From assembly GCA_000727475.1 (NCBI GenBank), contig KL647289.1:6934629-6998628 (forward strand): a stretch of DNA of 64,000 bases, read 5' to 3'. The first letter of the stretch is position 1, and every line of letters starts with the position of its first letter. A program made the position numbers and the translations under genes. Positions 22,901-34,900 of the stretch are shown here, piece after piece. This stretch comes from Sarcocystis neurona (taxonomy: Eukaryota; Apicomplexa; Conoidasida; Eucoccidiorida; Sarcocystidae). The notes beneath the pieces were generated by a model, which was given only the letters and a program-made list of their open reading frames with translations, was not told the origin of the DNA and searched no databases.

Positions 22901-25900
22901 AGCCCGCACTTGATGAGTAGGTCACGATAGTGGCTACTGGTTCGCTTTCGGTGTACAGAACACTTTGTTTCGGATGTAGGATCGTTACGTCCTTCGAGTG
23001 GACCAAGACCTGTTTCATTGAAACAGAACACCCTACAGCGCAATCAGCATTACAAACTGGGTGACTCACGCGCTGAAGAAGCTTCTGTTACAAGGGCTGG
23101 TCAGTCAGAGGGCAGCTGCGCAGCTCGTGAGACCCTACCTGCGGCCGCGAGATACGTTTCGAACACGGTTTCAACCTTAACAAGATTAAAGCGGTCTGCG
23201 AGCTTGTCGAAGCAAAGGAACAAAGTGTCCAGGAGCCTGACGGCACTCTGTACGTCACCCAATGTAACAACCAGGATCAACCCTGGAGCCACACGTCATA
23301 CTAGTGTGTAACGTGTGGCTTCAAGACGATATATAGTCTTACATACAGTCGAGCGGGAGGGTAGCGGCCACAAAACCAGCGGACTTCGGTCATCTTCATT
23401 GAAGAAGCGGTGTGTCAGAGCAATGTCGCTTGTTGCAAAACTGTTCGACCTTCGTGACGAGCAAATGCTAATTGACCGATCTCACCTGTGGAGATGGTAA
23501 CAGGTAGACAAGTCTGTAAAACTCCGCCACGTCGCAGAATAAAACCGTCAAATACGACGGGGGAGAAACAAAGGGAGGGACCGACAAGGTACTGCGCACA
23601 GTAATCAGAAACGAGCGCAGCTTTTCGAGACTGAATGCTGGGGGGAACGAAATGCCTGTTTGCTGGGGCTAAGAGGTGCAAGGAAATGCGGGATTGTTCT
23701 AAAATCGGTAACACGCGCGTGACCCAGTTATGGTTATGTTTACAACACAGATACCACTTTCACGGTAGATGTGCATATGTACAGTGCCGTTACCCAGAAT
23801 TGTCTTCCTCTAGGGTGTCTGGACCAGGCGTGCAAGCTGTTTGGTGGAGAAGTATTTTGTCGACCACGAAGCTTGGCAACATTGCGTTAAGGATCTCCCG
23901 TTGTTGCTCTCCTGCGGCCCGGACCTGTCAAACAAGTAAGCACCCGTGCATGGTTTTGAAAGAAAAACACACTGCCGTCCCTACCGTAGAGGGCACGGTA
24001 AGGTGCCTGCGTCTGACGAGAACTCCTTGGTTGCTGCCCGTGTCTGCTTGGCAGTATAGTCTGAAACGGAGAAGCTTTGTGCCCGTGTATCATACTCCAT
24101 ACAGAGAGTAGTGCAAGAAAATGTACCGGGTAATCCCAGTATGCTCAACCAGCTGTTTCTAGTTGAGGTGCCCGGGCGCATACAACGTCGAACACATGAA
24201 AACCACTGGTTTTTGTAACAGTGTTTTCTAGAAGCGCCCACCGACGTGTCTACTGCTACAAAACACTCACTGCCACCGTGCTCCGTCGGACTTTGCAGCG
24301 TTCAACCACAGGAATCTTTCCTGGTCGATACTGGAGACGGATTTTGGAAAAGTACACGTGAGAAGATTTGTCTGCAGAAATACCTTAGAGGCGTGCACCA
24401 GCAATCGGCTCTCTTGACTGCGGGGATTAGCCACAATTCCAAACAGCATGCAAGATGCACTTGCATTACCTGTGAATCTAGCAGATATCTCTTTCTTTGG
24501 TTGTATTCCAACCTATACCCTGCAAATCCAGTCAAGAGCTGTATGCCCAAAAGTGCTGGCAAGTAGGAGAGCAGGCTCCATAAGCAAATGCAGAAAGGCT
24601 TCCACTGCGACTCATCCGACAGGGGAAGAGGGGCGAGTGCGCCACCTCCTGTAAAAGTGCGGGAGGTGGCGGCGGAAAGCTCTCCTCTCTCTGTAGCCTG
24701 ACTTGTCTCGTTTGAAGGGAGGACTTCATCTGCAACGCTCTTTACCTTCAACCCTGCTGCCGAGCAGATGGTTCGGCACCATTCCGCCTGGGTATAAAAT
24801 GAGATTACGTAGCGTACTACAGTGGCGCTGGTGAAAAAGACGTTAGTCCACGCCGCCACTTGGAAGGGGATTCGCAGAATGACAAAGAGGACGACGGGCA
24901 TCATGGCGGCGACCTGAAGCCCGTCTGCAACCTGAACGAAAACCGTACCACAGAGTAACTCCATGCGAAGGCTGTTAAACATCATGCAGTGAAAAATTTT
25001 GACCCGTAATCTTTGGTCATACAAGAGATCTGAAGAGTGACCTCATGCAAAGGCGGTTAAACATCTTGCAATGAAGTATTTTGACCCGTAATCGTTGGCC
25101 ATACAAGAGAACTCTGGACTGAGTTTGTCTGCTCTCAATCCTCTGCACAAAAGACGACATTGATTCCAGAAAGTCAATCTTCTGATTCCTTTCATCAATT
25201 CCTTCCTTGTCGGCGTGTGCGGCAGTTGGAGAAGGATGCGACCGGCAGGCAGACCCAGTTTACTTAAGAGTAACCACAATACCTGGACGACGACGTATGT
25301 GCTGCCTACCGTGCCCATTGGTGTCGAATCGTGTCCCGGAATTGTGAACAGATTGCAACGCTTGGCTAACCCTTCATCAAAGTTATGCTTAAAATGAAAA
25401 AGGAGATCTCACATCCTGGCGCAGCTCTGGTTGCGAATGGTAGATGCAGAGGGATGGCGTTCCTGTGCACAAAAAAATTGCAATATGTGTGCAACGTGGT
25501 GGCGGGAATGATGCCGACTCACAACGTAGTAGTCTGAGACGCATTTTCCTACGGTCAGCGATACGGCAGCAGCTGTAACCGTAACATCGAAGTTGTCGAC
25601 CAGTAGACGTTTAGAGTAAGTCGACACTATCAGTAGGAAAAGTGGGGCGTATGGAACGAGAGCTGCTCCAAGGTTCAGAAGGAGATCTGGCGTGCCCATC
25701 TGCTGCTTGTGTTCTTTCACCACGCAGTAGATGGCATGGATTGAACACAATATTAGGAGTCCAATCAGGGACAGCCGAAACGCCCTTTTGTATCGCCGGA
25801 GGTCTTTCCTCCGCGACGCTTGGTAAGAGGACTCCAAGCTTTTATCATAAAAACATAAAGTCAGAGGGTGAAGTAACCTGTGGATGGAAGCTGGTGCCTT

Positions 25901-28900
25901 GGAAATCTCTCCACCAGCTTCCGTCACGTGCGCGAAACTGGCAGCAAGTTGACCAGAAAACCAAGCCCGCAGCTTTACGAGGGCGCAGCTCTCCACCTTA
26001 GCGGCCACAGAGCTCGGATCCCGAACCGCGTCCTGGTGGTTTCCATTGACTCCTGATAAATTTGGAGACTGCGGAGGTTTTTTAACCGCCGCACCGTCTA
26101 CCGGGGTGCGTGAGCATCCTGTAATAACTGCCTCCGCGGGCTGTTCGCCGTCGTCAGCACTGCTGAAGGACAAGCAGCCTCGAAGTGTCGGCGGCCGCAG
26201 GCCGAGACACTTCCATGCATGGCGGAAACTCACGCCTTCTTTTTGTTCTTCAGGTGTGCTGCTGTAACCTCCTGCGTGGAAATCCTGCTTTTCCCTGTGA
26301 TATTCTCCTATGACTCTATTCAGGATGTTGACATGTTTAACTACCGTAGCAGAAGGCCAGCCCGGACACCAGCTGTCAGTCAACTGCTCTCGTGTGAGAG
26401 AAAGGCGCTGCAAGTCACTTCCATTGTGCGTCACCAAGGCGCGCTGCCACTGGTCAGATGTGCTTTGTTTGCCCCTCGGTCGGAGAAGGCGCCATCTTGC
26501 GCTGCCACAGCTGTGCTGGATACCATGTGGCAGTACAAGCGATGCAGTGAGTGGACCGCGCGGAAGGGTGCGATTTGTTCTCCTCCGTGAATAGATTCCA
26601 AAGACGGAGGCGTTTCCCAACAAGTCACACGTTTCAAAACTTAAGCAGCTAGCCCAAAAAGATGATTCGTTCGCTGAGGTCGGCCATTTCGTGATTGTCG
26701 AAGAGGATACTGGCATGTATCTGTTGTCGTCTGCACACGAATTAGAACCACACCTAAATTACCTGTTTCATGAGGCCGATACGGACTCTGTGTGGCTTCT
26801 CTGTTGAATCATAACATTACAGCTCTCTAGATCATCCATAGTCTCCTGGCCTGACGGTGATTTGAATTGATTCACTGCGGAACAACAGGTCAAGTGCCTT
26901 CTCGCAGTTGCACGCCTGCTGCATGATATTACGGAAGGATACGTATGGAGAGAAGGCAACTACTAAGCTACTCTCTACTTATTTGTAATGTCCTGTTCCT
27001 AACCAATTACACGCAATTATCGGACTCAGCAGGCATAACTCTGAGGGAAATATCTACACTTTGTGTAGCTTACCGAGACTATGGCCACAGAGCACGCGTG
27101 TTCTGCTTCCAGTCTGTGACCCAGTCGATGTCGCTTTGGAGTACCCTGCTAGCACTGCAAGTGCCCCGTCGCTCGCTTTGATGCAGAATGTCGAATTTCT
27201 GGCGGGGGCCTTCCAAACAAACGTCCGTTCGATACGCCGCAGTCTATTGGGAGAGGCTTGAACTTGGACTGACGCTTCTTCTGCTTGTGACTTTCTTCCC
27301 CAAAGGAAAAAAGAGCTTTTGATTTTGTCCATTCCCAGGCTGCGCATAAGCGGACACCACCGGCCCCTCCTCAGGTTTTCTTCGTGGCTGCTAGAATCTA
27401 TGATATTCACGCCGTCAGGAGTACTCGAACTTTGCTGCAGCGCAGCCTTATCTGAAACAGTTGAAAGAGGACCTATTGTAACGCGCTTTCCCCTGCTCAC
27501 TACCGTTGTCAAGACGAAGATAATAAATTCAATGCCAACTACAAGAGGAAGTAACAGGCAAAACACCGGGGAGAGAAGAGCTCGCAGTCCGTGCAGTTCA
27601 ACCAACTCGTTCTCCAGAAATGTCAGCAAAGAGCTTTCAAAAGATGACAGAGCAGAAAGGGAAAAGGCGCAGAAGGAGCCGAGGACAGTAGCAGAAGGCA
27701 AAACGAGAAGCAAGAACACACGACGGCCCCGCCCAACTTTTTCTACGGGGACGCTAAGCATTTCAAAAACGATGCGTAGGTAGAGAGCCGTTACGGTGGT
27801 TGCAAAGCACATGCAACTCATATCGGCCTTGCCCAGGACGACACTCTGGTAGAACGGAAAGGAGCGAAAAATTTGACACATGAGAAGTAAATGTATTCCA
27901 GAGAGGATTACAGCCTCGACTGCCTTGATTCCGAAAAGTCGCCAATGCAAGTCGTGCACTCGACGCGAGAGCGCGTGGAGAAGCCTCACGCGACTTCTAG
28001 CAGCGTCGGGTAAGTGGGTAACCTCTGGTGCAAACGTGAAATAAAAACACGAGATCCAGAAAAAGTTTAAACTTCCCAATAGATACACAGGGCACGTGAC
28101 ACCTACGAAAAACGGTGGGGATATAGAGAGAATAAAAGGCACCGCACAACGTACACTGCTTAAGAAACAGAAGAAAGCGGTTCGGACTATCGCGTCAGTG
28201 TAGTCGGAGCCTCTGGTGAGCAGGATATTTCGCAGAGTCTCAACCCCCGAGACCACGATATCGGCGGAATCCAGCAGATGTGGAGGTACACGATCAAGTG
28301 CATTTTTCCGCAGCGTCGTTTGAGCTTCTTCGGGGTTTTCCGAACACGCCCTCTGGATTTTATCGCCACCAAGTAGCGAGGGCTTAGCGTAAAGGTAAGA
28401 TTCCAACCAACGGAGCGCCTGATGGGGTGTGGACCCAGAAGTGTCCATCCTCTGCTGCAGGTGCGTCTTCAATCTCGGCATGGGCAACTCTCCGACGACA
28501 CTAACTCGTTGCGCCCACTTTGTGGTATACCTCTTCGTCTGGCAGGTGATATCCTTCAAAGCGACGGGATGGAGTCGCACAGTGGAATTTGATGACGGGC
28601 AACTGAATGATCTGGGTAGTGCCATGTCCCTGGTAGCATTCCACCGTAGGATTTTTGGCTCAAACGCGCTGGGGGCCATCCGTTTTCCGCGCGACCGGTT
28701 GCAGCTGTTGCAGTCGTCGTCGGTGTTTGAAAGGAAGGGAGGAAGCATAAGGATTCCAACGTCGGCGTTTTTAAGCATCAGAGCGTCGTTCCAACCGTCG
28801 CCGATTGCCAGCGTCAGAGGAGAGGGCTTTAGACATGACTTCACTGCTTGTAAAACCGCCACCTTCTGATGCGGGCTCATATTACAAGCCACAACGGTGC

Positions 28901-31900
28901 TACAGTGGCAAGCGATGAAAATGAAGACCGGCTGCAACGCAGGCGGCAAAATTCGACAACACACACAAGAGACGGAGGCTAGATCGGTTGCAGTCAAGTG
29001 GGTGGCAACGCAGAAGCAGCGTTCTGCTCAGAATGTGTGAAAGAAAATAAAACCTACAAAGCTAGTTCACTAACTCAACAAAACTTGTCAACAGTTACAA
29101 AAAGCCCACCTGCAACTCCCTGCTTCCAAGAAGCAGGTCGACGTCTCTGCCTTCCACTACCATGCAGAGCGCAGATTCTTTTGGTATATCGGCCACCAAC
29201 AGTTGAAACCGGTTCAGCAAATAATGACTCAGCTGAAATGTTGCAGCATTTTCCAAAATATCTGGTCGAGACGCCTGCATGTTGTAAAGAGGCTGCCGTG
29301 GCATGCAGGAGCCGCACCGTTTTGCTGGATCACAGAATGCCTCTTCTGTCACATTTTGTGCTTCCCTTGCTTCAGTGCCCGAATGGGCTAGCGCGCTTGA
29401 TTCTGTGTCACGTGTGACTTTTCTGCGTGTGACAGGCGACGACAGCTTCTTGTTCGCTGAGCGATACAGGCTGGCAGAGTTATGCTCCAGTACCATCGAC
29501 AGCACTTCCGCACAGTTCTGGTCATCTGCGACGTAGCGAGAGGCTCGTCGACACGATGATAATACACGGTGGCGTGTGAGCATCGACTTGTCCGTAGCTG
29601 TGTAGCAGCCCCGCTCAAGGGTGTCATCTTCGAAGCCTCGCAGTATTTCCGAAATCCGGTATACATGGCAGCTGCAGTCTCCACGAGCGCCTTCATCAAT
29701 CGACGAAGCAGGTGCTTTTACAGAACACTGGTGTCCTACGGTGTAAGGTGACTGATTATGCATTGTCGCACCCTCGTGCACCATCCCACAACGCTTTGTT
29801 TCACGACTGTCATCTGTTGAGTCAGCGTGCGACAGAGGTGTTCCCATTGTGTGTCGGGCCTGTGCGTTCAAGGTTGACGTACACTTCTGACACATACTGG
29901 TAGTTGGCGATGTGGTGAGTACAGGCGGAAGGGTGTAAGCTGCGCAAGTTCCAGTGTCGTAGGCAAAGAAAGGCCTGAGAAGGCCAGCAGACCGAGCTAC
30001 AGCCATTGCGGCTGATTCATTGTCTCCCGTCGTCATCCAGACACGAACACCTGCTGTGCGCAATTCCTCCACCGTTTCTCGAATTCCCGCTCGGAGCTGT
30101 TCTTGCATGGCCACCACACCTACGAGCTAAACTCAGGCAAACACCAAGCTAGCAAAGCACGCCAAATTATACAGAGACGGACGCGTCAAAGGCACGGTAC
30201 GTGTGTCGTCGTAGTCAGACGGAAATAAACATTGTGAGGAGGCAACTCAGGTACGTGGCCGCCGACAAGGAATGTCATCATGTACAGCGGTCCTGTCAAA
30301 GTTACTAACAGCTACGCAGAAAGTAGACACACATCGTCCGTAGTCCAACTTTGCCCCGGTAGGCGCAACCCACCTCTAAGTGGCACTCGAACTCATTTAT
30401 TCCTGGTCGCAGCTGTCCTGTCTGTGTGTTCCGTCCAGCAGTTCCGGGCGGATCAGAGAACAGGTGACGATAACGTGCGAGCTCTTTTTTGGACAGTATC
30501 CGTCTAGCGATGAGAAGGGGTCTCATCCCCGCGTCGACGAATTGAGTAGCATGCTTAATAGCACGTCTGAGCAAGGATTGCTCCAGGGGTTCTTTATTAT
30601 GCCATAATACACCGCAGCGTAAATCTGCGTCAGGTACTCCGATCGACGCTTGTTGCGTGGCTCTCTCAGAATTCGGTCTGGGCGAACAAGTATTGCCGCC
30701 ACTACGTACTACCCGTACGATGCTGGCTCCCCGGCTTTCAATATTTTTTTTTTTATTGAGGCGACACACGTTTTGGCAGTGTCTATCAATGGAATATGGC
30801 CACCTTGATTCTACTGCTTCGTGATGAATTTTCGCTTGCATTTTCCACGCCGAAAGAGGCTGCTGTCGAGCAGAATGTCTCGCGGATGTAATGGGGTCCG
30901 CAGAGTTGCTTGTGTCCGTCGCAGGTCCACACTCATGCGCGCACGCTCGATATCGGCAGCCTTGCAACCAGTGTTCTGCGCAGAAATCCTTCTCTGGAGC
31001 TGTCACTGAAGCGTACGCACGCCTGCGGACATTTGCTTCCTTCCGTGTGTGCTCTCGTCCATGTAAGTTTGCGTCGGTTGCAGGGTTTGCTAAAAATGCT
31101 GAGGAGCAACGTGCTGCAACGTCCCACAGGTCTCCCCGCGTGTACAAGATTGCTTGATCTGATCTACCTCTCTTCTGGACTACTGTGGTGTGGAGGGAAC
31201 GGATTTCGTCTGGCGGATGAATGCCCACCACATCGTAGCACAGTGAGGACGCAGACGAAGAGCGTCCTGCTGTACCACGTGCTGACACAACGGACGATGG
31301 ATTGCAACTCCGTGGAGCCCGCGAAAGCTCTGCACTCTCTGGGTAGCCCCAGCACCTCGAGTCGGGCCTCGCAGACAAGCGGCGAGAAACTCCGTCGTGC
31401 GTGGTGACAGAGCCTTTTAAATAGGTCTTCGCCGTATAGCGCAAAATATGCACTATAGACTTTTGTGTACCTCCCAATTTAGCACGTCGTACTGCCCAGA
31501 GTGCTTGAAATTTTTTGTGTCGCCTTACTCGAGTACGACACTTTTTGAATAAGCTACCTCTTGCCACCCAAGGATCCAATGGAGCTCGCCGTCGTAGTGG
31601 CGAAAGCCGAGTGTTACCCCTCTTCACTTGTCGATCTTTAAGGGACCCGCGAGAATGCACCTGAGGCCGTGACAACGTCGGTGTTAACTCCCGCTTCATG
31701 TGTTGCTGTGTGCAGGCGCGAGGCCGCTGCTTCAGATTCCACCTGCGTAATTCGGAACCTCTTGCGGGGGAGGCTGCTTCTAGGGGTGTTTCACAGGTTG
31801 TGCCTTCTGCCTTCTTCGGCGTACAGGACCGTCCCGCGCAGGCCGACGCTCTCCTGCTCAATTGCCTCCGCGGAAGAGAGTGCTTTGATTTTCGAGGACC

Positions 31901-34900
31901 GTTTCCGCGGCTGTCTGGAGACGGTGTCCTACGTAGAATGATCGTACCTGGGGACCTGTAGCTTACGAACACTCCCAAGGATGCAGCTAGTTGTACGAAA
32001 CAAAGATCGATAGATCCGTGAGACTGCAGCTTGAGCCACATGGAGGAAGAGTCTGTTACATGCTTGAGAGCCGAACACGGAATCGGCGCTGTCTTTCGGT
32101 TTCCGTGCATTGCCTGTCTGTGGATTTCTTCTGGCGTGTGGCCCTGTCGTAGTGGTGGCTCCCTGGACGCGGTCGGCCCTTCCTCTTCGACAGGCTTTGT
32201 ACGGCCTGCATCGCCTGTTGGTGCCCAAGATAAGAAATCAGAAGCACGCGGAACATATTCGGCCACGTGCCCTTTCATTTTCCCATCGCAGTCAGACTCG
32301 TTTATTCCAGAATCCCGCTCGGCTTTGAGTGAAGAAATTCGCTGCGTTGTCGCAGCGTTGAAGTGCTGATTGTCCGTGTACCAGGGAATGGTTTCGAGGT
32401 GATGCGATCCATGTTGTTTTAGCGCATCCGGAGTTCTACTATGAAGTGAGTGCGGACGACACAATGTTTGCGGTAGCTGGAGGTGGGCCAAACTGTGTCT
32501 CTGCGCATCCCAAAGAGGAAAGCCAACAGGAGGGGAACACGCGTGAGAACAGAGTATACCGGCGACTGCGATCTCCTGCCAATGCCGCTTCTGCAACTGT
32601 TCTTCCTCCGGATTCACCTTCTGTTGTGCCCGGCCGCTGTTAGCGTTCCGTGAGGCGAAGCTGGCCATTTGAGCGGGTGGTGCGAGGCTGCTATCCGCAG
32701 CAGACGACGTCGAACGCTCGCAAAGGCTTGCTAGCCTGACGGTGTTCTTTTCACCTGAGTGCTGCCTTACCGTCACACAGTCACTATTCAGTGCGACCTG
32801 GGTTCCCCGGTGTGTCTCTAACCACTGATCCTCCGTCGTCTGCTTCGCCCTTCGTTCTTGCCTGTTTTTCAGTAATGTTTGACACAGGGGTTTGGCTGAC
32901 GTTGTGTAGACTCGCGCTGTTGCACTCGGGAAAGAGAAGCTTAAAGGCACAGTGGAGCTGTCCTGCCCGCGTCGTCGGTGCTCCCTGAGACAGCCCACGT
33001 CCGAATTTCCTGTTCTTGGTCCGTCAAGAAAATGCGTGCGTGTGTGGGAATGATTGAGTTCATGGTTCAATGATTGCCTGTCCACATCTGCTTCAAGGTG
33101 ATTTTGCCGCACATGGTATACGACGCCTTTGACCGAAAGAGCAGCTACAAAAAAGCGGCCAGTTGTCATGGTTAGAGTTTTATCAAGGAAAACAAAGTCG
33201 GTTGCCTGGATGTTGTCTAAAGATCGTTTGTTGCGAATGAATGCAAAACCTCCCGCATGCACACATTCATCCTCGGACGAGCCTGATAGTGTCGTTTCAG
33301 TCTTTCCCTCGCTGGGCACGCGGTTTGAATCTACATTTTGCTGTGTTTCCGAAGAAGTGTGTGACGTTGGATAGACTTCATTTCCCAGATTGGAAAGGGG
33401 GACCGCGCTGAAGTCGTGGCGCAGGGGGATGTGTAGGGTCGTACCACCTTCGGCGCCATTATGATCCGGAAGAGCGGCGCAACGCTTGTGAGACTTGTTT
33501 GTTCTTGCAGTGGGGAGCTGCAGAGTGGAAGCGGTTGCTCCTCTGCGCGTACGCTTTACCGCACAACATACATCGAGCCTAAACGAAAGCTTGATGTCCG
33601 AAGAAGCGCGGCGGGCAGGGGAGGACGCCAAGCAGAATGTGTCTGACGACGTCGTTACTCCGCAGTCCACGTTTGTGGCCTGATGCTCTCTGCACTCTGC
33701 CGGTGGGTCCTTGCTTATTTTGTCGTGTGACGAAGAAAGTACAGAGGAAGAACCGAGATTAGAAGTCGAGGTGCATGGCGCCCGTTCTACGACGTCACTC
33801 AGCCGTCCAAGCGACGTCCTCCGCACTGGCACATTTGTGCCATGGAAGCGGGGCCACGAAGCTGTCCGTCGCGCGCGGAAAACCCCAGTATCTGAAGTCT
33901 CTGTCATCCTTAAACTATGGCAGTCAAAAAGCGACGATGAACGATCAATAGGTATGCCTGCTTTAACGATTGGTTTCTTTTTTTTGCGGCGCGGCCCATC
34001 ATTCAAACTGAGGCACGACTTAGCAATTCTGGCTTCCTGAACACCACTATTAGCAGACGCTCCTGTCGTATTGTCCGTTTCAACTGCACCCGCTGCACAG
34101 CTGATCTGACCCCAGTAGCGACACAAGCTGTCTATATCACAGGATTTATGCGCAGTTCTGCGTGTCAGTACACTATGTGGCCGCCCCTGGCCTGATGGGC
34201 AGCGTTCCAACAACAGGCTCCGCGGTACAGAGTGTTTGCTGATTTCAGGTTTGAAGATACTCCATTTCTGAAAATGTGCGCTGGGAAGAGAGCGTGGAGG
34301 GGTTCGGTACGGCGATCTGTGAACGGGTGCCATGGGATCACGCGCCACTTGACGAACTGCCCCCGCACTACCGTCAGACGTATCACTTGAACGCGTAAAT
34401 GCTGCAGCAGCTCCTGAACGCACCTGTCTGCATCTGCAGCCTCGTCCCTGATGCCGCCTCTGTGTCCTCCTCCTGAAGGTGCTCGAGATAGCTTTGACAG
34501 GACCCGGTAGTTGTTCTTCACTATCGGCAGACTCGTAGAGTTGTCGGCGATGCAGAATCCAAGAGGGGGCAATAAGGCGGCGAAAATCCAAGTGCATATG
34601 AAGTACAAGGGGGAGAGCAAGTACTGCACGTAACACAGTCTGAACAGCTACAGTCCGTGCGTGCGCGGCAGTGCTTTGTTGTGAGTGCGGCAGGGATCGA
34701 AGCGAATAGCCGGCAGCCCAGCTCATGGCTTGAAAAACCTATGAGAATGAGAAAGACTGCACAGTGGAAAAAACCACGTAAGCAAACTTATTGAAGGTGA
34801 GAAAGCAGTGCGGTTCGATAGTGGGGTTGTTACAGCTCGAACGTCGGCACGCGTATATTTCTTTCACCTACTGTCAGGCGCGTGATGGCCGTTTCAGGAT

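Noticed and set aside
22405..23043. 212-codon minus-strand frame inside the cyclase gene
   Set aside because: It is in a different frame from the C1 exon that starts at 23056. It has no cyclase motif and lies where an intron or unresolved insert is expected.
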